Assembly (NCBI RefSeq): GCF_025118155.1
Contig: NW_026251388.1
Coordinates: 1,240,001-1,304,000, forward strand
Direction: 5' to 3'
Source of the DNA: Cokeromyces recurvatus
Lineage: Eukaryota; Mucoromycota; Mucoromycetes; Mucorales; Mucoraceae
Length of the DNA stretch: 64,000 bases
A program made the position numbers and the translations under genes. Of the stretch, positions 22,144 to 35,597 are shown one piece after another. Within the stretch, counting starts at the first letter, position 1. Each line of letters begins with the position of its first letter. The notes under the pieces are model-generated. The model did not search any database, was not told where the DNA came from, and was given only the letters and a program-made list of their open reading frames with translations.

Positions 22144-22944
22144 ATGGCAGATATGAAATCATGGCATTGGATATTAATTGGTCTAGGCAGTGTAATGACT
22201 CTTCTTTTCTTTACAAGTGGTTTCATTTATTACAGACAAAAGAAAAAAAGATCCCTGACACTAAACGAGAGCCAGCAGGAGAAAGGTATCGAAATAATAC
22301 CCGATGAAACGATATTTAGACGAAATGAAACTGAATCAAATATGTTTGATGAAGGTATCATTATAGCAAATCAACCCATGTCGAAGTTATCTATGCAGCA
22401 GCAACAACAACAACAAGAGTTTAATTATCATCGTCAAGACAAGGTAAATAAACAACAGTTTGCAATACTAACTTCTGTTCAAAATGGACTTTCACCACCT
22501 AAACAACAAAGGACAATAAATTCTGTTGTAGTAGCAGAAGAAGAAGAAGAAGAAAAGAATACGGCTACTACTACTACTACTACAATTCTTTATAGTGTAC
22601 CCATCATTGGACAACAACAAGAACGAATAAAAATAAAAAAGGAAGAGAAGGAGGAGGAGGATAATGAGATGGTAGAAAAGAATACTTCAAAAAAGTTAAG
22701 AGTATTTTCACTTTCACCTATGCATTTGACTTTATCAGAGAGTCCATGTTCTGAAGGACGAACTTCTTCTTCTTCTTCATCATCATCATGTCATCCTAAT
22801 AATTATAGTAGTGTTTCTAGTCATGGTGATAGTACTACATATCGGACCGTTACTACTTTAACTCCATATAATTTAAATGAGCTTGACTGGAGAGGTCCCA
22901 CACCTCCCTGGACTCAACATTATCCTGGTCATAATGAAGATTAA
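22144..22944 (+). CDS. putative single-pass membrane protein, function unknown
   Basis: A 266-residue protein I cannot assign to a family. A hydrophobic helix spans about residues 6-27 (WHWILIGLGSVMTLLFFTSG), followed by a basic stop-transfer stretch (RQKKKR), predicting a short outside N-terminus and a long cytosolic tail. The tail contains Gln, Glu, Thr and Ser runs encoded by trinucleotide repeats, then a more ordered C-terminus (YNLNELDWRGPTPPWTQHYP). The ATG at 22144 is the first in frame; upstream TTG is not a credible start. Single exon; the stop is 136 bases before the FAM72-like gene on the same strand. Confidence 0.7.
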   Translation: MADMKSWHWILIGLGSVMTLLFFTSGFIYYRQKKKRSLTLNESQQEKGIEIIPDETIFRRNETESNMFDEGIIIANQPMSKLSMQQQQQQQEFNYHRQDKVNKQQFAILTSVQNGLSPPKQQRTINSVVVAEEEEEEKNTATTTTTTILYSVPIIGQQQERIKIKKEEKEEEDNEMVEKNTSKKLRVFSLSPMHLTLSESPCSEGRTSSSSSSSSCHPNNYSSVSSHGDSTTYRTVTTLTPYNLNELDWRGPTPPWTQHYPGHNED

Positions 22945-23080
22945 TGTATAAAACCTATTGAATCAATTTTTATTACATTCACTGTTTAAAATAGATAAAA
23001 CCTTGTACATATAATAAAATAAAATAAAAAAAAATAACATAAAATAGATTTCTTTCTTTCTTTCTTTTGTTTATAGATGA

Positions 23081-24073
23081 ATGAGACCTTTAAGGACTAC
23101 TATGTTATTATCAACTAATTCAATGGGTAGAACTTTTATGAGAGAGAATAGTCTTGATACTTATTACAGACAGATCTCTTTTGAATATCAACGTATACTT
23201 CATGTTGCAACAGAATATCATCGTGAACATGTTTATAGAATTGAATGTAAAGATTGTAATATCGTTTTATGCGACCGAGGAATGCATGTAAATAGAGTAA
23301 GTTTCATAAGCCCTTTCTTTTATTATCATCACCATTCCAATCTATAAAGATCTTTTTAGGCCTCTAATGAAAAAACAGTTGAACTCTATTCCACTGATTT
23401 ATTTCCTAGCACGTAATAAATAAATAAAGGGATAACATATACATTTATTTATTAATTTATTTATTTATTTACTTGTAGAATTGGATTTATTTATGGTGAT
23501 TATCCTACAACTTTTTGTCGGTGTAGAGTCAGAGATTTTGCTTGTACAAACTGGTAAAGTAATGTAAATGGAATATTAGACTAGCAGATAACGAAAAAAA
23601 AAACACACACACTTATATCTTCCTTCAAGTGGTAATGTAGTTGGATATCATGTCAATATGCCATGTAAATCATGCCAAAGTCAACCTAACAGTGGTCATA
23701 GTTGGATGTTTAGAAACAGTGCTATCAAAGCTCAAATTATATATTTGAAATGTATAAATAATAATAATAATAATATATTTGTATATACATGTTGTGTAAT
23801 AACACGAAAAATGTATCTATATTTTTTTTTTCTCTTTATCTATTAGTGGGTTTAAATGCAATTGAATTACCTTTACTTTGGGGTTTCGTTCGTGAAACAA
23901 GTGGCAATTTTAAAACAGGTGATGAAGAAGCAGCTAGGTTATCAAGTCAATTATCAGTTCATTTATCTTCATTCGTTTATTTCTTTGTACATGAACCTTG
24001 GCCAAAACGGATATTTGCAGTCACTTACAATGATTCAAACACACATGATGAATTTATTCTATATTCAAGATAA
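23081..24073 (+). CDS. FAM72: FAM72-family zinc-binding protein
   Basis: Five exons 23081-23296, 23360-23412, 23479-23553, 23630-23751, 23847-24073 (230 aa), all phases agreeing. The core has paired cysteine motifs in the order C-x2-C (ECKDCNIVLCDRGM), C-x-C (FCRCRVRDFAC), C-x2-C (CTNCGNVVGYHV) and C-x2-C (PCKSCQSQPNSGHSWMF), as in animal FAM72, related in fold to Yippee/Mis18-type zinc domains. The N-terminal 45 residues and the C-terminal extension after LLWGFVRET are not conserved features I know. Human FAM72A antagonises uracil-DNA glycosylase UNG2; whether that holds in a fungus is unknown. Its stop is 101 bases from the convergent Zn2Cys6 gene. Confidence 0.85.
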
Positions 24074-24174
24074 ATAGATCATGTCCTCTTATGTGTACAA
24101 AAGTTTATTATTATTATTATTATTAAAATATGAATACAATGCAAAAAAAAAAAAAAAATGATGATGATCATGTA

Positions 24175-26395
24175 TCAAATAGAGGCAGGTTCCCAATAGG
24201 TCGCTGTTGAAGGAGTTGGTTGACATAATGTACTTGATAATTGTTTCGCAACTGCTTCATAATAGGCCCAAATCTCTTTTTCTGCACTATTAAACATATA
24301 ACCTCTTCTAAAGATTTCAATACATCTCAAAGCATATTCTCGAGAGAGTCGAACCTCTTGTATCGATAAGAATTTTTTAATTCTTATCTCTTCTTCGATT
24401 TCCTTCTCCGTCATTGCAAGACATGAATTTCGTATCAAGATATCCCAAGCACATAAGAGATTAGCGGATGATATTGTACATGTACCGAGGACTGTAGATT
24501 GATAGTCTAATAATCGAACGACTTGAATAGCACTTTTATAACAAATGGCTTGCGCTCGTAAAGTATGAGCCAACAGATCATAGGATGATACGTCCTGCTC
24601 ATCCATCATGACATTTCTTTTTCGTTTATTATTATTTGGATTTTGTAACATGTCATGCTCAATCGGGAGACCTTGAATCGTGAGTAGATGGTGAGTCAAT
24701 GTGGGAGAGACAGGAAGGATGGGTAAATAGGGTTCATACAATGCAATTAAACATTGAAAATACTGGGCTGCTAAACTTACTGAGTCAGGATTAGATCGTT
24801 TATCTTCTTTCATACGTCTCTTAAACTCAATCTCATGTATGCCATCTTCAAAGATAGTTGAATTTAATTGATTCTCTTTGGGTATCTGTTGATAATATAA
24901 TCTGTTTATATCTCGTTCAATGTCCTTTATAAAGGAAAGAGGAATACAATCATCATCACTAAATCGAACACGAATAAGGTAAGGATGCATCGTCTTACTC
25001 ATGCGTCCTATATAATATTCTCTCATAATCGCTCGCTTAATCTCTTGAGTTTCATCTGGTAGAGCCCTTGAGAGACAGAAATCTTGACAGGCTAAATAAA
25101 AGGATCTTAAGAAAGATTTCTTTTCGTTATCCAATGTCATAGGCGCCTTAGGCCCTCCACCCGTATTACGATTTAAAGGTATCCCTCGTTGATTATTGAT
25201 AAACTGAATAAATTGAGTCGCATCTAGAAAGGCTGCATGAAGTCTTACAAACGTCTCATATTCTCCTGATCTACAGTTGTTTTCTAAAGAGACATGAGGT
25301 TGTCTATAGACAGTTTCTATTAATATTTGACGTATTCGAATCGCCATATCAAGATACATATAAGATGCCTTGGGCTGTAATATTTTCCCTTTATAAAGTG
25401 ACATGAGTAAATAAGTGATCATGGTCTCTAGTGTGGGTTCATCAAATTGAATTGAAATGAATGAACGTGCTTTGTTAAAATAATATTCTCCTAATGCAAA
25501 TTGTTGATCATAGGGAACGATAGCCATAATATGTTTACAATGAATGACTAAAATAATTGCGCAAAGAGCAGAGACGACAGGTGAAGTCTCTAAATCCGAT
25601 GGATCCTTTATAAACATATCATAAAAAGTCTTTTGATGAAAGATAACATGATTTAAAAAGCAACAAGAGAAATAGGTATTGATGAGTTCTAAACTTAACT
25701 CCTTTCTTTCATAAAGAATACTAGGAACTTTATCATTCACTCTTGATGTCTCTGGAAGATTTAAGAAGGAAAGAGAAAATAAAGGCTGTGATACAGACAG
25801 TTGAGATATATTATTATAGTGTTGCTGTTGTTGCGATTGATTCTGTATAGATTGTACTGTAGCTAAATAACTCCCCTTTCGAATTATACTACTTAACCCA
25901 TTTCGCTTAAGATATCCTATAACAGGTAATGTAGGTTGCCTGTTTATCACTTGTATTGTACTGAATGTTTTTATATAATTTAATAAGTTTGAATGCGATT
26001 GAATATCAGTATTAATACTTATGCTTCCATCTTTATTAAATGTAAGTTTCCAGTCTTTTGATGTTGTCATGCTACTATTATAAGTCGATAAAGAAGAAGT
26101 AAAAGTAGATGTTGAAGAATCCGTGTCAGAGTTAGTATCTTCCAATATATATTTTTGTTGTTCAACAAGTAATGGTAATTTTAAAGAATATAATTCTTTT
26201 TCTAAAATTTTCATGTTTTCTTCCAACATGTTGATGTGAAATTGAAGTTGTTGATTATAAGCAGCTTCAATGTATTCAATTTTTGGTGGAATTACTGATT
26301 TAATGTAATAACATTGAATACCAAGTCGATTACATCTATTGATCAAAATTGAATGATTAGTTACAAGTTCTTTTATATGCATGTATGTATATAAA

Positions 26396-26428
<33 letters not shown>

Positions 26429-26636
26429 GTATGTATACATATTTTATAACCTTTCACAAGGCTGACCAGTTGTGCATTTTTTCTTTCTTTCTCTACAACC
26501 TATTTGATAAAAGAATTCAAATTAGACATTATATGAAAGGGAACTTTTTTTATTTAGTTATTTATTTTTATTTGATAATTAAACTTATTTTACCTTCACA
26601 AGGAACTGTCTTTCCTTTACGTTTAGTAGTAGACAT
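24175..26636 (-). CDS. Zn2Cys6 fungal-specific transcription factor
   Basis: Nuclear regulator of 750 aa. Exons 26636-26594, 26499-26451, 26335-24175. The three exons together build the binuclear zinc cluster C-x2-C-x6-C-x5-C-x2-C-x6-C at residues 13-39; both introns fall inside it. A coiled-coil linker follows (YNQQLQFHINMLEENMKILE), and the middle matches the Fungal_trans (PF04082) layout with ELINTYFSCCFLNHVIFHQK and long helical repeats. An unspliced open frame through the second intron adds a spurious His/Thr stretch from an ACAC/ATAC microsatellite. Regulated pathway unknown. Confidence 0.92.
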
Positions 26637-27270
26637 TAATTCTGGAAGAGAAAAAGAAAAAAAAAATGGTTAAATCATATAAATTTGACACAAGTAACTA
26701 AGGTCGACATTTTTAAAAGTCAGCTATCCTATTTTATGATGAAGAATCCAACTTGATTAAAAAGAGATTTATTCGTCAGAAATGTTATATTATTAAGTTC
26801 TTTTAGATTTAAAAGTCTTTAACTGAATGAGGATATAAAATGATGCACCTTGGAAACCATTAGCCAATGATAATTGAGCATTTTATATTCAACCTTACAA
26901 TTCACTGTTGTTGTCTAAAAATTTATCATTGATTGTGTGTAACTTTTTACATAGGATAAAAAGTGATTTAAAGATCTTGAAAGCAGTTGAGGCATGCTTC
27001 TTTTTTTTTTTGGTTTGTTTTCAAAAGTAATTTTGAGTAAAAAAAAAAAAAAAAGTACTACTTTCAATGTCCACATTTTGGTTCCTTTTTTTTATTTTTT
27101 ATTTGCCCCACCCCCCTCCTTCTTTTTATTTTTTTTGCTGCCAGACATCAATTTAAGTTAATTAGACTAGGACACAATACATATAAATATGTGTATGGAT
27201 TTATTTATTTATTTATTTTTTGTAACTCTTTTTTTTTTTTTTTTTCTTTCTCTTATACACATAATAAAAA
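26637..27270. promoter_or_regulatory. divergent promoter region, Zn2Cys6 gene and PKA gene
   Basis: Shared upstream region of two divergent genes. It has a CCAAT at about 26867, several A or T runs, and a pyrimidine-rich leader before the kinase ATG. No specific operator recognised. Confidence 0.5.
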
Positions 27271-29077
<1,807 letters not shown>

Positions 29078-30375
29078 TAACAAAAAAAGAAGAGAAAAAA
29101 TATCTTTTTTTTTATATACAAATATATTTAATATGTAATAATAATCATTTTGTTCATAAAAATGATTCTATTTGTGTATATAATAAACAAAGCCTATCTA
29201 TCTATCTATCCTTTCTTTGTATATTACATCATGTATGATGAAACCTAAAACAAGAATAGTAAAGGAAGAGAAAAGATCCTGTAGTATATGTTTCAAGTAG
29301 AATCGCCAATATTGAGATAAGGTTACACAGTTAATTTGAAGATAATGTTACACGTCTTGAAGGACAACACGCATCTATTTTTTAGGCAGGCTAGAGGACT
29401 AACTACAGTCTTAGGTTCAAATAATAGGATGATAGTTTGATTCGACTCGACTCAATTAAGGTTGAAAAGTAGAATAAATAAACCAATCAATCAATCAATC
29501 ATGAGTATTCTATATAAGCCATCCAGAAGACGGGGTTTTACATTCAAATCATACACTACTTGTAAGATATATAGTCAACACTAAAGATGATTCATATACT
29601 ACTGAAACACCAACATAGTCGTACGAATCACTTATGGAAAGGGCTAGGTTAAGTCATAGTCAACTTTTTTCAAGAACTGTCTTGAACTTAATGTAAATCT
29701 TGATCCTATTTTATTAACGGCAGCATTCTTTTTTTTTTTTTTTTTTTTTTGAAAAAAAAACTAAAGCCAGTTTCTGTGGAATTTATTTTATTTCTTTTAC
29801 ACTGTAGAAATAATATATATCAGCATATACATATACATATTTACATACATATAAAAAGAGGGTTATTATAACAACAACTTGGCCTTCTTTTATAGCTAAT
29901 AAATAATTATTATAATACTGTTTTTTTTTTCATGACCTTATTATATTTAAAGTTTATATGTGCAGACAAATCTCCGCATTTTCTTGTAAAATATTCCAAA
30001 TAGAGTAATTTGTTATACAAGAGAGAGTAAAGAAGTATAAACTGGAATCATACTCTCTTTATTATTTACATGTAAAGCTTTCAAGTAATGAAATCCAAGG
30101 TTTATTTTCCCCCCACACATTTTATTTATTTTTTATTTTATTTTATTTTTTATTTTTTTAGAGAAATATGTATTCACATGTATTATCTTTCTTCTTTCCT
30201 TTTTCGGAGCAGAAAAAGAGAATGATAAAATAGAATTCCTTACTACTACTCGTTTTTTTTTTATGACATTGACTATTGTAGGTAAAGTTTATTATTATGT
30301 CAAAACATTGTTGATTAAAAGAGAGAAAATAGGATTATATCATGATTGCAAACAAGGCATCCATATCGTCCTTTT
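29078..30375. other. 1.3 kb spacer between convergent genes
   Basis: No gene supported. Contains CTAT repeats (29194-29210), a T run at 29728-29750 followed by an A run, and many polyadenylation-like AATAAA motifs. Confidence 0.5.
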
Positions 30376-31770
30376 TTATGTTGATGTCGTTGAATGATAA
30401 GGTGATAGCCATTTATGTTGTCTTCCTTCATAAGGAGAAGAATATAGATCAGAAGTGATGATAGCTGAGGAGGAAGAATGTGATGTGTTATTATTATATT
30501 GATAAGAAGAAGAAGAAGAAGCAGCAGAGATAGAGGTAGGTATAGGTGTAGGTGTAGACGTAGGTGTAGACGTAGATGTGGATGTAGATGTAGACGTAGG
30601 TGTAGGTGTAGGTGTAGATAATGATGGATAGTAACAAACTGGTTGTTGATAATAGTGGTGGTGGTGGTGGTGGTGTTGTTGTTCAGTCGAATCTTCTGCT
30701 GCTGTTGTTGTTGTATCATTGGATGTCACTAATTCATTATGATGATTATCAACGACTTCTTCAACCGTATCAGTTGTACTTCGAGATTCATAATCTGAAT
30801 AAACTAAATTAGGAGTATTGTCTCCATTGTAAGGCTGTCTTGCACAACTAAGATCACGATCTATTTCTTCTTCAGTAGCACCTACAACAAACGAACGTAA
30901 TAATAATAATAAAAAAAAAAGAGTTAAAGATAGATAAATACATCCATTTTGTAAGTATAAATAGAGTAGAATAGAAAAAGGATATCAATTGTATAAAGTC
31001 TTTCGGGTGGAATCCAATTTTCATATTTCTTTTCATTTTGTTCTTTAGAGACTTGAATTTTTACTAGATTAGATTAAAAAAAAAATAAAAGATAAACCAC
31101 CAACCCCATCTATTATATTTTCTTTTTTTCTTTCTTTACATTGTTTATTTAATTGTGACAATTCCTGCTTAAGTCTTGTGATCTTTTCTTGTGCATCTTT
31201 TACAAGATCTGACCGTACTTTCATTTTTGCATACTAAATACAAAAAGGTAAGGTGAGTTGTGAATTTATCATTTCAATTTTTTTTTAAGATTACATAAAA
31301 CTCATTCCAAGCTTGTTTTTTTTGAGCTGCGAACCAATCTTCAATTGATTGACGTTCCAGATTTCTCCAACATTCTACCTTTTGTAAACGTTCATTTTTT
31401 GACTGATCAAGTTGAGTCATCAAACGAACATATTCTGGATGTTCAGATACGTTCATTTTTTCAACTAATTCATTGTGTCTAATAAGATAAAATAAATGAA
31501 TATGTAATTTGACATCAAAAAATCATACTCATAACCATACTCTTGCTCTTGTTGTTGTTGACTTTTTTTTAATCTATTTTCAAGATCCGAATCCTTCTTA
31601 TTGTTAGCACGCAGTAGTTGATGATGATGATGATGCTGCTGCTGCTGTTGTTGTTGTTGTTTCTTTTTTTTAACAGAAGAAGATTTTGTCTTTGTAACAA
31701 TATAATCCACTGTAGATGGGATACTTTTTTTAGTAGAAGATCGACCACTACGAGTAACAGATGCAGTCAT
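30376..31770 (-). CDS. SDS3: Sds3/BRMS1-like subunit of histone deacetylase corepressor complex
   Basis: Probable Sin3-HDAC scaffold subunit, 372 aa. Exons 31770-31529, 31478-31295, 31233-31140, 31063-30986, 30896-30376. The N-terminus is basic with Gln/His runs. The Sds3-like domain spans exons 2-4 (HNELVEKMNVSEHPEYVRLM; WRNLERQSIEDWFAAQ; LKQELSQLNKQ; YENWIPPERLYTI), long helices typical of Sds3/BRMS1. The C-terminus is Thr/Pro/Ser low complexity from a GTAGGT-type repeat. The last intron has no usable GT donor: only an ATATCCTTT donor and an AC (or AG) acceptor join the exons in frame, giving GSFVVGATEEEID. See the separate intron entry. Confidence 0.85.
30897..30985 (-). other. putative U12-type AT-AC intron
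   Basis: The 89-base intron begins ATATCCTTT, a perfect match to the minor-spliceosome donor consensus. It has ATCTTTAAC, seven of nine to the branch consensus TTCCTTRAY, and ends TTAC. The exon phases (1 before, 2 bases after) match. The branch Adenine to AC distance is about 27 bases, longer than typical. An alternative AT-AG end at 30882 is also in frame and would remove five residues (SFVVG). No GT-AG solution keeps the frame. Confidence 0.72.
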
Positions 31771-31901
31771 TTTAAAAATTAATGTATGTATGTTATATTT
31801 TAATAATAAAAAGAAAAGGGAAAAGAGGAAAAGAGGGAAAAAAAATTAAATAAATAAATATCACTTTGATTTTTCAGTATGGAGGGGATTTAAATTTATA
31901 A

Positions 31902-31934
<33 letters not shown>

Positions 31935-32352
31935 AAAAAGGGGGGAAAAGGAAAGAGAATGAAATAATATAGCCACAAAAAAAAAATAAAATAAAAACTC
32001 CTCAACCACACACACACACACAAAACGTAATTGGATTTATTATGGAGTGAATGGGATGATGTATCACAACAAAGCATTAGAGATTGTTAGTATAGCAGCA
32101 GTGAATGTATGTATTTACTTACTTACTTATGCTTAGGTAAATTATTATAAAAGAAAATGAGCATTGTTACTGTAACAAAGAAGAAGATATAATAAAGTCT
32201 TTCTCTATTTACTTTATTTTTTTTGTTAAAGTGACTAATATCAAAATTCGAAATTAAAAAGATGTGTAACACCCTTATTTTTTCAAATAATAATAATAAG
32301 GGATAAAGTAGTTAGTTAGTTGCACGAGCAATAACAACCACCTTTTATCATC

Positions 32353-32416
<64 letters not shown>

Positions 32417-32496
32417 AGTAGTAATAAGCTGATTGCACAATAAACCCCAGGTTCTTTTTTTTTTTTTTTTTGTCCCTGGTTTTTTTTTTTTTTGAC
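31771..32496. promoter_or_regulatory. divergent promoter region with a 56-base T tract
   Basis: Shared upstream region of the Sds3-like gene and the ATP12 gene. It holds A runs at 31904-31930, a CA repeat near 32011-32023, and an uninterrupted run of 56 T at 32357-32412. Such tracts exclude nucleosomes in fungi in general; the effect here is inference. Confidence 0.6.
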
Positions 32497-33582
32497 ATGT
32501 TCAGCTTGAGATCTTTATTGAAACCTATTTCAAATAATAATAAATTAACAACTTTTCGACGTTTATTGCATTCAACAAATATAGTTCGTAATGTTACTAT
32601 TGAACAAGAGGAAGTTGCTACTCAACGTAATTTCAGATCATTTTTTTTTTTAAAAAAATAAAAATGTTGAATCCTTCTTAATTACTTTTTTTTTTTTTAT
32701 TATTATTATTAAGGTGCTGAGCGTACCTTAACTCGTTTCTGGAAACGTGCTGGTATTAAAGAAGATAAAGGTAAGGTTATAGAAAATAAAGTAAACTCTT
32801 TTATATATGTATATACAGATACATAATAATATAGGAATACATAGATGGTATTACTGTGGTTCTCGATCACCGTAACTTACGTACACCTAGCAAGCATATT
32901 GTAAAATTCCCTCTAAATAAACGACATTTAGCTTTATTAACAGCTGCTGAATGGGATGCTCAAACAACGAATCTAAAAGCCCATAGTTTACCTTTGGTAA
33001 TTTTTTTTAAGAAAAAATAATCTCACTTATTTGTATACATTCCGTTTTTGATTACAAACTAATTCATTTCAAATAGACTTCTATTGTTGCACGCTCAATG
33101 GATGCCTTTGATCCTGCTCATTCTGAAGATCCAAACTTAAAGTCAGCAGTGATTGATAAACTTATGTCTTATTTTGATACAGATTCTGTTTGTTATTTTG
33201 AAAATTCTCCAGAATCTTTGACAAAACTTCAAGATGCTCATTGGAAGCCAATTATTGAATGGGTAGAAAAGAGGTTTGATGTGAAGATCAATACAACTAC
33301 AGATATCTTTGCACTTTGTCAACCAAAAGAAACAAAGACAAAGTTAAGAGCGAGTGTTGAAGCCATGGATCCATTAGAATTAGCAGCCTTTGAAAAAGCT
33401 GTAATGAGTGCTAAAAGCTTTTTAATTGGTCTTGCTCTAGTTAAAAAGGGAATTTCAGTTGAACAAGCTGCTCAAGCTGCTCATGTTGAAATGAATTCTC
33501 AAATGGAGCGATGGGGAGAAGTTGAAGATAGTAAGTTTAAGATTAAAATGATATATAATATAAACATTCATTTTAATTATAA

Positions 33583-33634
<52 letters not shown>

Positions 33635-33713
33635 TCATGATGTCGAACGTGAATATATTAGACAAACACTTGGATCAGTGGCAATAGCTGTTATGGATAA
33701 ATATCAAAATTAA
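32497..33713 (+). CDS. ATP12: ATP synthase F1 assembly chaperone Atp12
   Basis: Mitochondrial matrix chaperone for the F1 alpha subunit, 295 aa. Exons 32497-32626, 32714-32775, 32835-32996, 33077-33530, 33634-33713. The N-terminus is basic and Ser/Leu-rich without acidic residues (MFSLRSLLKPISNNNKLTTF), fitting a mitochondrial presequence. The ATP12 domain follows: RFWKRAGI, ITVVLDHRNLRTPSKH, LLTAAEWDAQ, then the C-terminal helical domain (WKPIIEWVEKRFDV, SFLIGLALVKKGISVEQAAQ, GSVAIAVMDKY). The donor of intron 2 is taken at GTTATA (32776) because the better-looking GTAAGG six bases earlier breaks the frame. Intron 4 ends in 46 A before its AG. Confidence 0.9.
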
Positions 33714-33807
33714 TATTTATATAAAAATATATTCATATACAAATATGTGTATATAAATGTATATATAACCTATGCCAATATGTTGTATATCATTCATAAA
33801 GAATATA

Positions 33808-34945
33808 TTAAAAAAGAGAGGGTTTATGATAAAGACATAAAAGTCCCATAATATCTGACATAGTAATTACACTAGTTACTTTTCTTGATTCTTTTGAATC
33901 TAATATCCAAACACGATGAGTATCTTGTTTTATCATAATATCAATAATTTCCTTTAAAGTGGTATCTGATGTAGCGACAGAAGGTGTAAGATAATCTGAT
34001 GTAATCTATATTAATTGTACAAGTATGTAATGTATATGAGTGAGTTTATTTCATATTCTATTCTATCATGTACCTTGATATATTCTTTACATGTAAGCGT
34101 CAATTGTTCAATATGTTCTAGATTAGCACCTGGTAAATCCTCTACGCAAAGATCACCTTCAAACTCATTATTTCTATATGTATATAATGAGTACATAGAT
34201 GCATATACATATTTATTTATTTAGTTAGTTAAAGAGAGAATATGAATACATACTTATTAATAACAGGAACAGCACTAAGATTCTCTTCAGCCATAAGATG
34301 ATAGACATCTAAAGCTCTTTCGAGGTCGGTGGCTGTAATTAACTGCTTTTCAGAAACCAAGTTTTCTAAATCTTGTACACGACAGTTTAAGTCGAGTATA
34401 TTGGAAACAGAATCTGGATACTTTACAATATGTCGAATAATGTCAGTTTGAGACAAAATCCATGGATTTTTTAATTCATCATCAAAGTTTACAACAAGGG
34501 CTCGATGTTTACCAGAAGCAAAAGCACGTAAAGTCTTGCAAATACAAAAAAAAAAATAACTTAATTTCTCTCTCTTTTATTTATTCTACATTTTTACCTC
34601 AATAAGTTTGTCTTTACAATCTACTTTATGAATTCGATAACTTTCTCTATCTGTATCAAGTCCCAACACATTTTCTACTGGTTCATCTAATTTCAATTTT
34701 TCTTTTTCAATACTATTTCCTTGAACAAGATATAATAAAATATCAAAAAGATTCACAATGCTGACAATTTCTGTGTTATTATGAGAAAAGACGGGTAAGG
34801 ATGTAATCTTATTATGATACATTTTTCCAAGGGCTGTTTGAATAGATACAGTTGGACTAACAGCAATTAAAGCTGGCTTAGTTTCTGCTAAACTAAGATC
34901 AATAGGTCTTAATTCTGTAATATCCTTAATAAGAGAAGAAGACAT
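33808..34945 (-). CDS. CBS-domain protein (AMPK-gamma/Snf4-like layout)
   Basis: Predicted adenine-nucleotide sensor-type protein of 308 aa with CBS motifs. Exons 34945-34598, 34534-34254, 34173-34074, 34005-33808, all in phase. CBS 1 at about residues 27-80 (PTVSIQTALGKMYHNKITSL...VSIVNLFDILLYL). The second region has TLRAFASGKHRALVV...ILSQTDIIRHI, then ATDLERALDVYHLMAEENLS, and the last CBS has TTLKEIIDIMIKQDTHRVWI...VITMSDIMGLL. Four CBS-like units in two pairs are consistent with gamma-subunit architecture, but it could be a free CBS protein rather than true Snf4. Its stop is 95 bases from the convergent ATP12 gene. Confidence 0.82.
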
Positions 34946-35597
34946 TGTAATATATAAATAAATAAATAAAAGGGAAAGAAGTACAACAAAGTTCTATTCT
35001 CCTATTTCTTTTTTATTCTTTTCTTTCTCAGCTTATATATACAAATTTATATATAGAACAAAAAAAAAATTTATGCAGCAAGCAGCAGCAACAGCAGCAG
35101 AAGATGAAAAAAAAAAAAAATAGCAGTAGTATTGCTATTATCATCTGTCAGATTAAAGTGTCACCAAAAAAAAATAGAACCATTATGTTTAATTAACTAT
35201 CATTTTCAAGCATTTATTTATCTTGGTAATAGAATATAAATAAACATTTTATTTAATAATAAGGGAGGAATCCATTATGTATAAATACACGTATTATTAC
35301 ACAGAATGTCACCACAATAAACTATTCTATTGAGTATATCTTTCCTTCTTTCCTTCTTTCTTTTTCTTCCATTTACACTGTTTTATTTTAAACAACTAAC
35401 AGAAATAAAGTCATTTACCAAAAAAAAAAAAAAAAAAAAAATAAAATAAAAAAAATAAATAAATAAATAAATAAAATAAAATAAAATAAAAATTTCCAAT
35501 AAAAGTGAAAAGTTCTTTTAATCAAGTATTTTATCATCATCTGATATGTGTATAACATGGATTTTTTTTTTTTTGATTAATTCCTAACATACAAGTA
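34946..35597. other. spacer upstream of the CBS gene
   Basis: Contains CAG-rich and A-rich tracts (35070-35120, 35418-35500) and ends at the TA target of a mariner-like element. No gene supported. Confidence 0.5.

Noticed and set aside
24175..26457. Zn2Cys6 gene starting in the His/Thr-rich segment at 26457
   Set aside because: That segment is translation of an intronic ACAC/ATAC microsatellite; splicing at 26450 and 26335 builds the full zinc cluster instead.
30315..30719. 134-codon minus-strand frame parallel to the end of the Sds3-like gene
   Set aside because: It is a shadow of the low-complexity C-terminal exon read in another frame.
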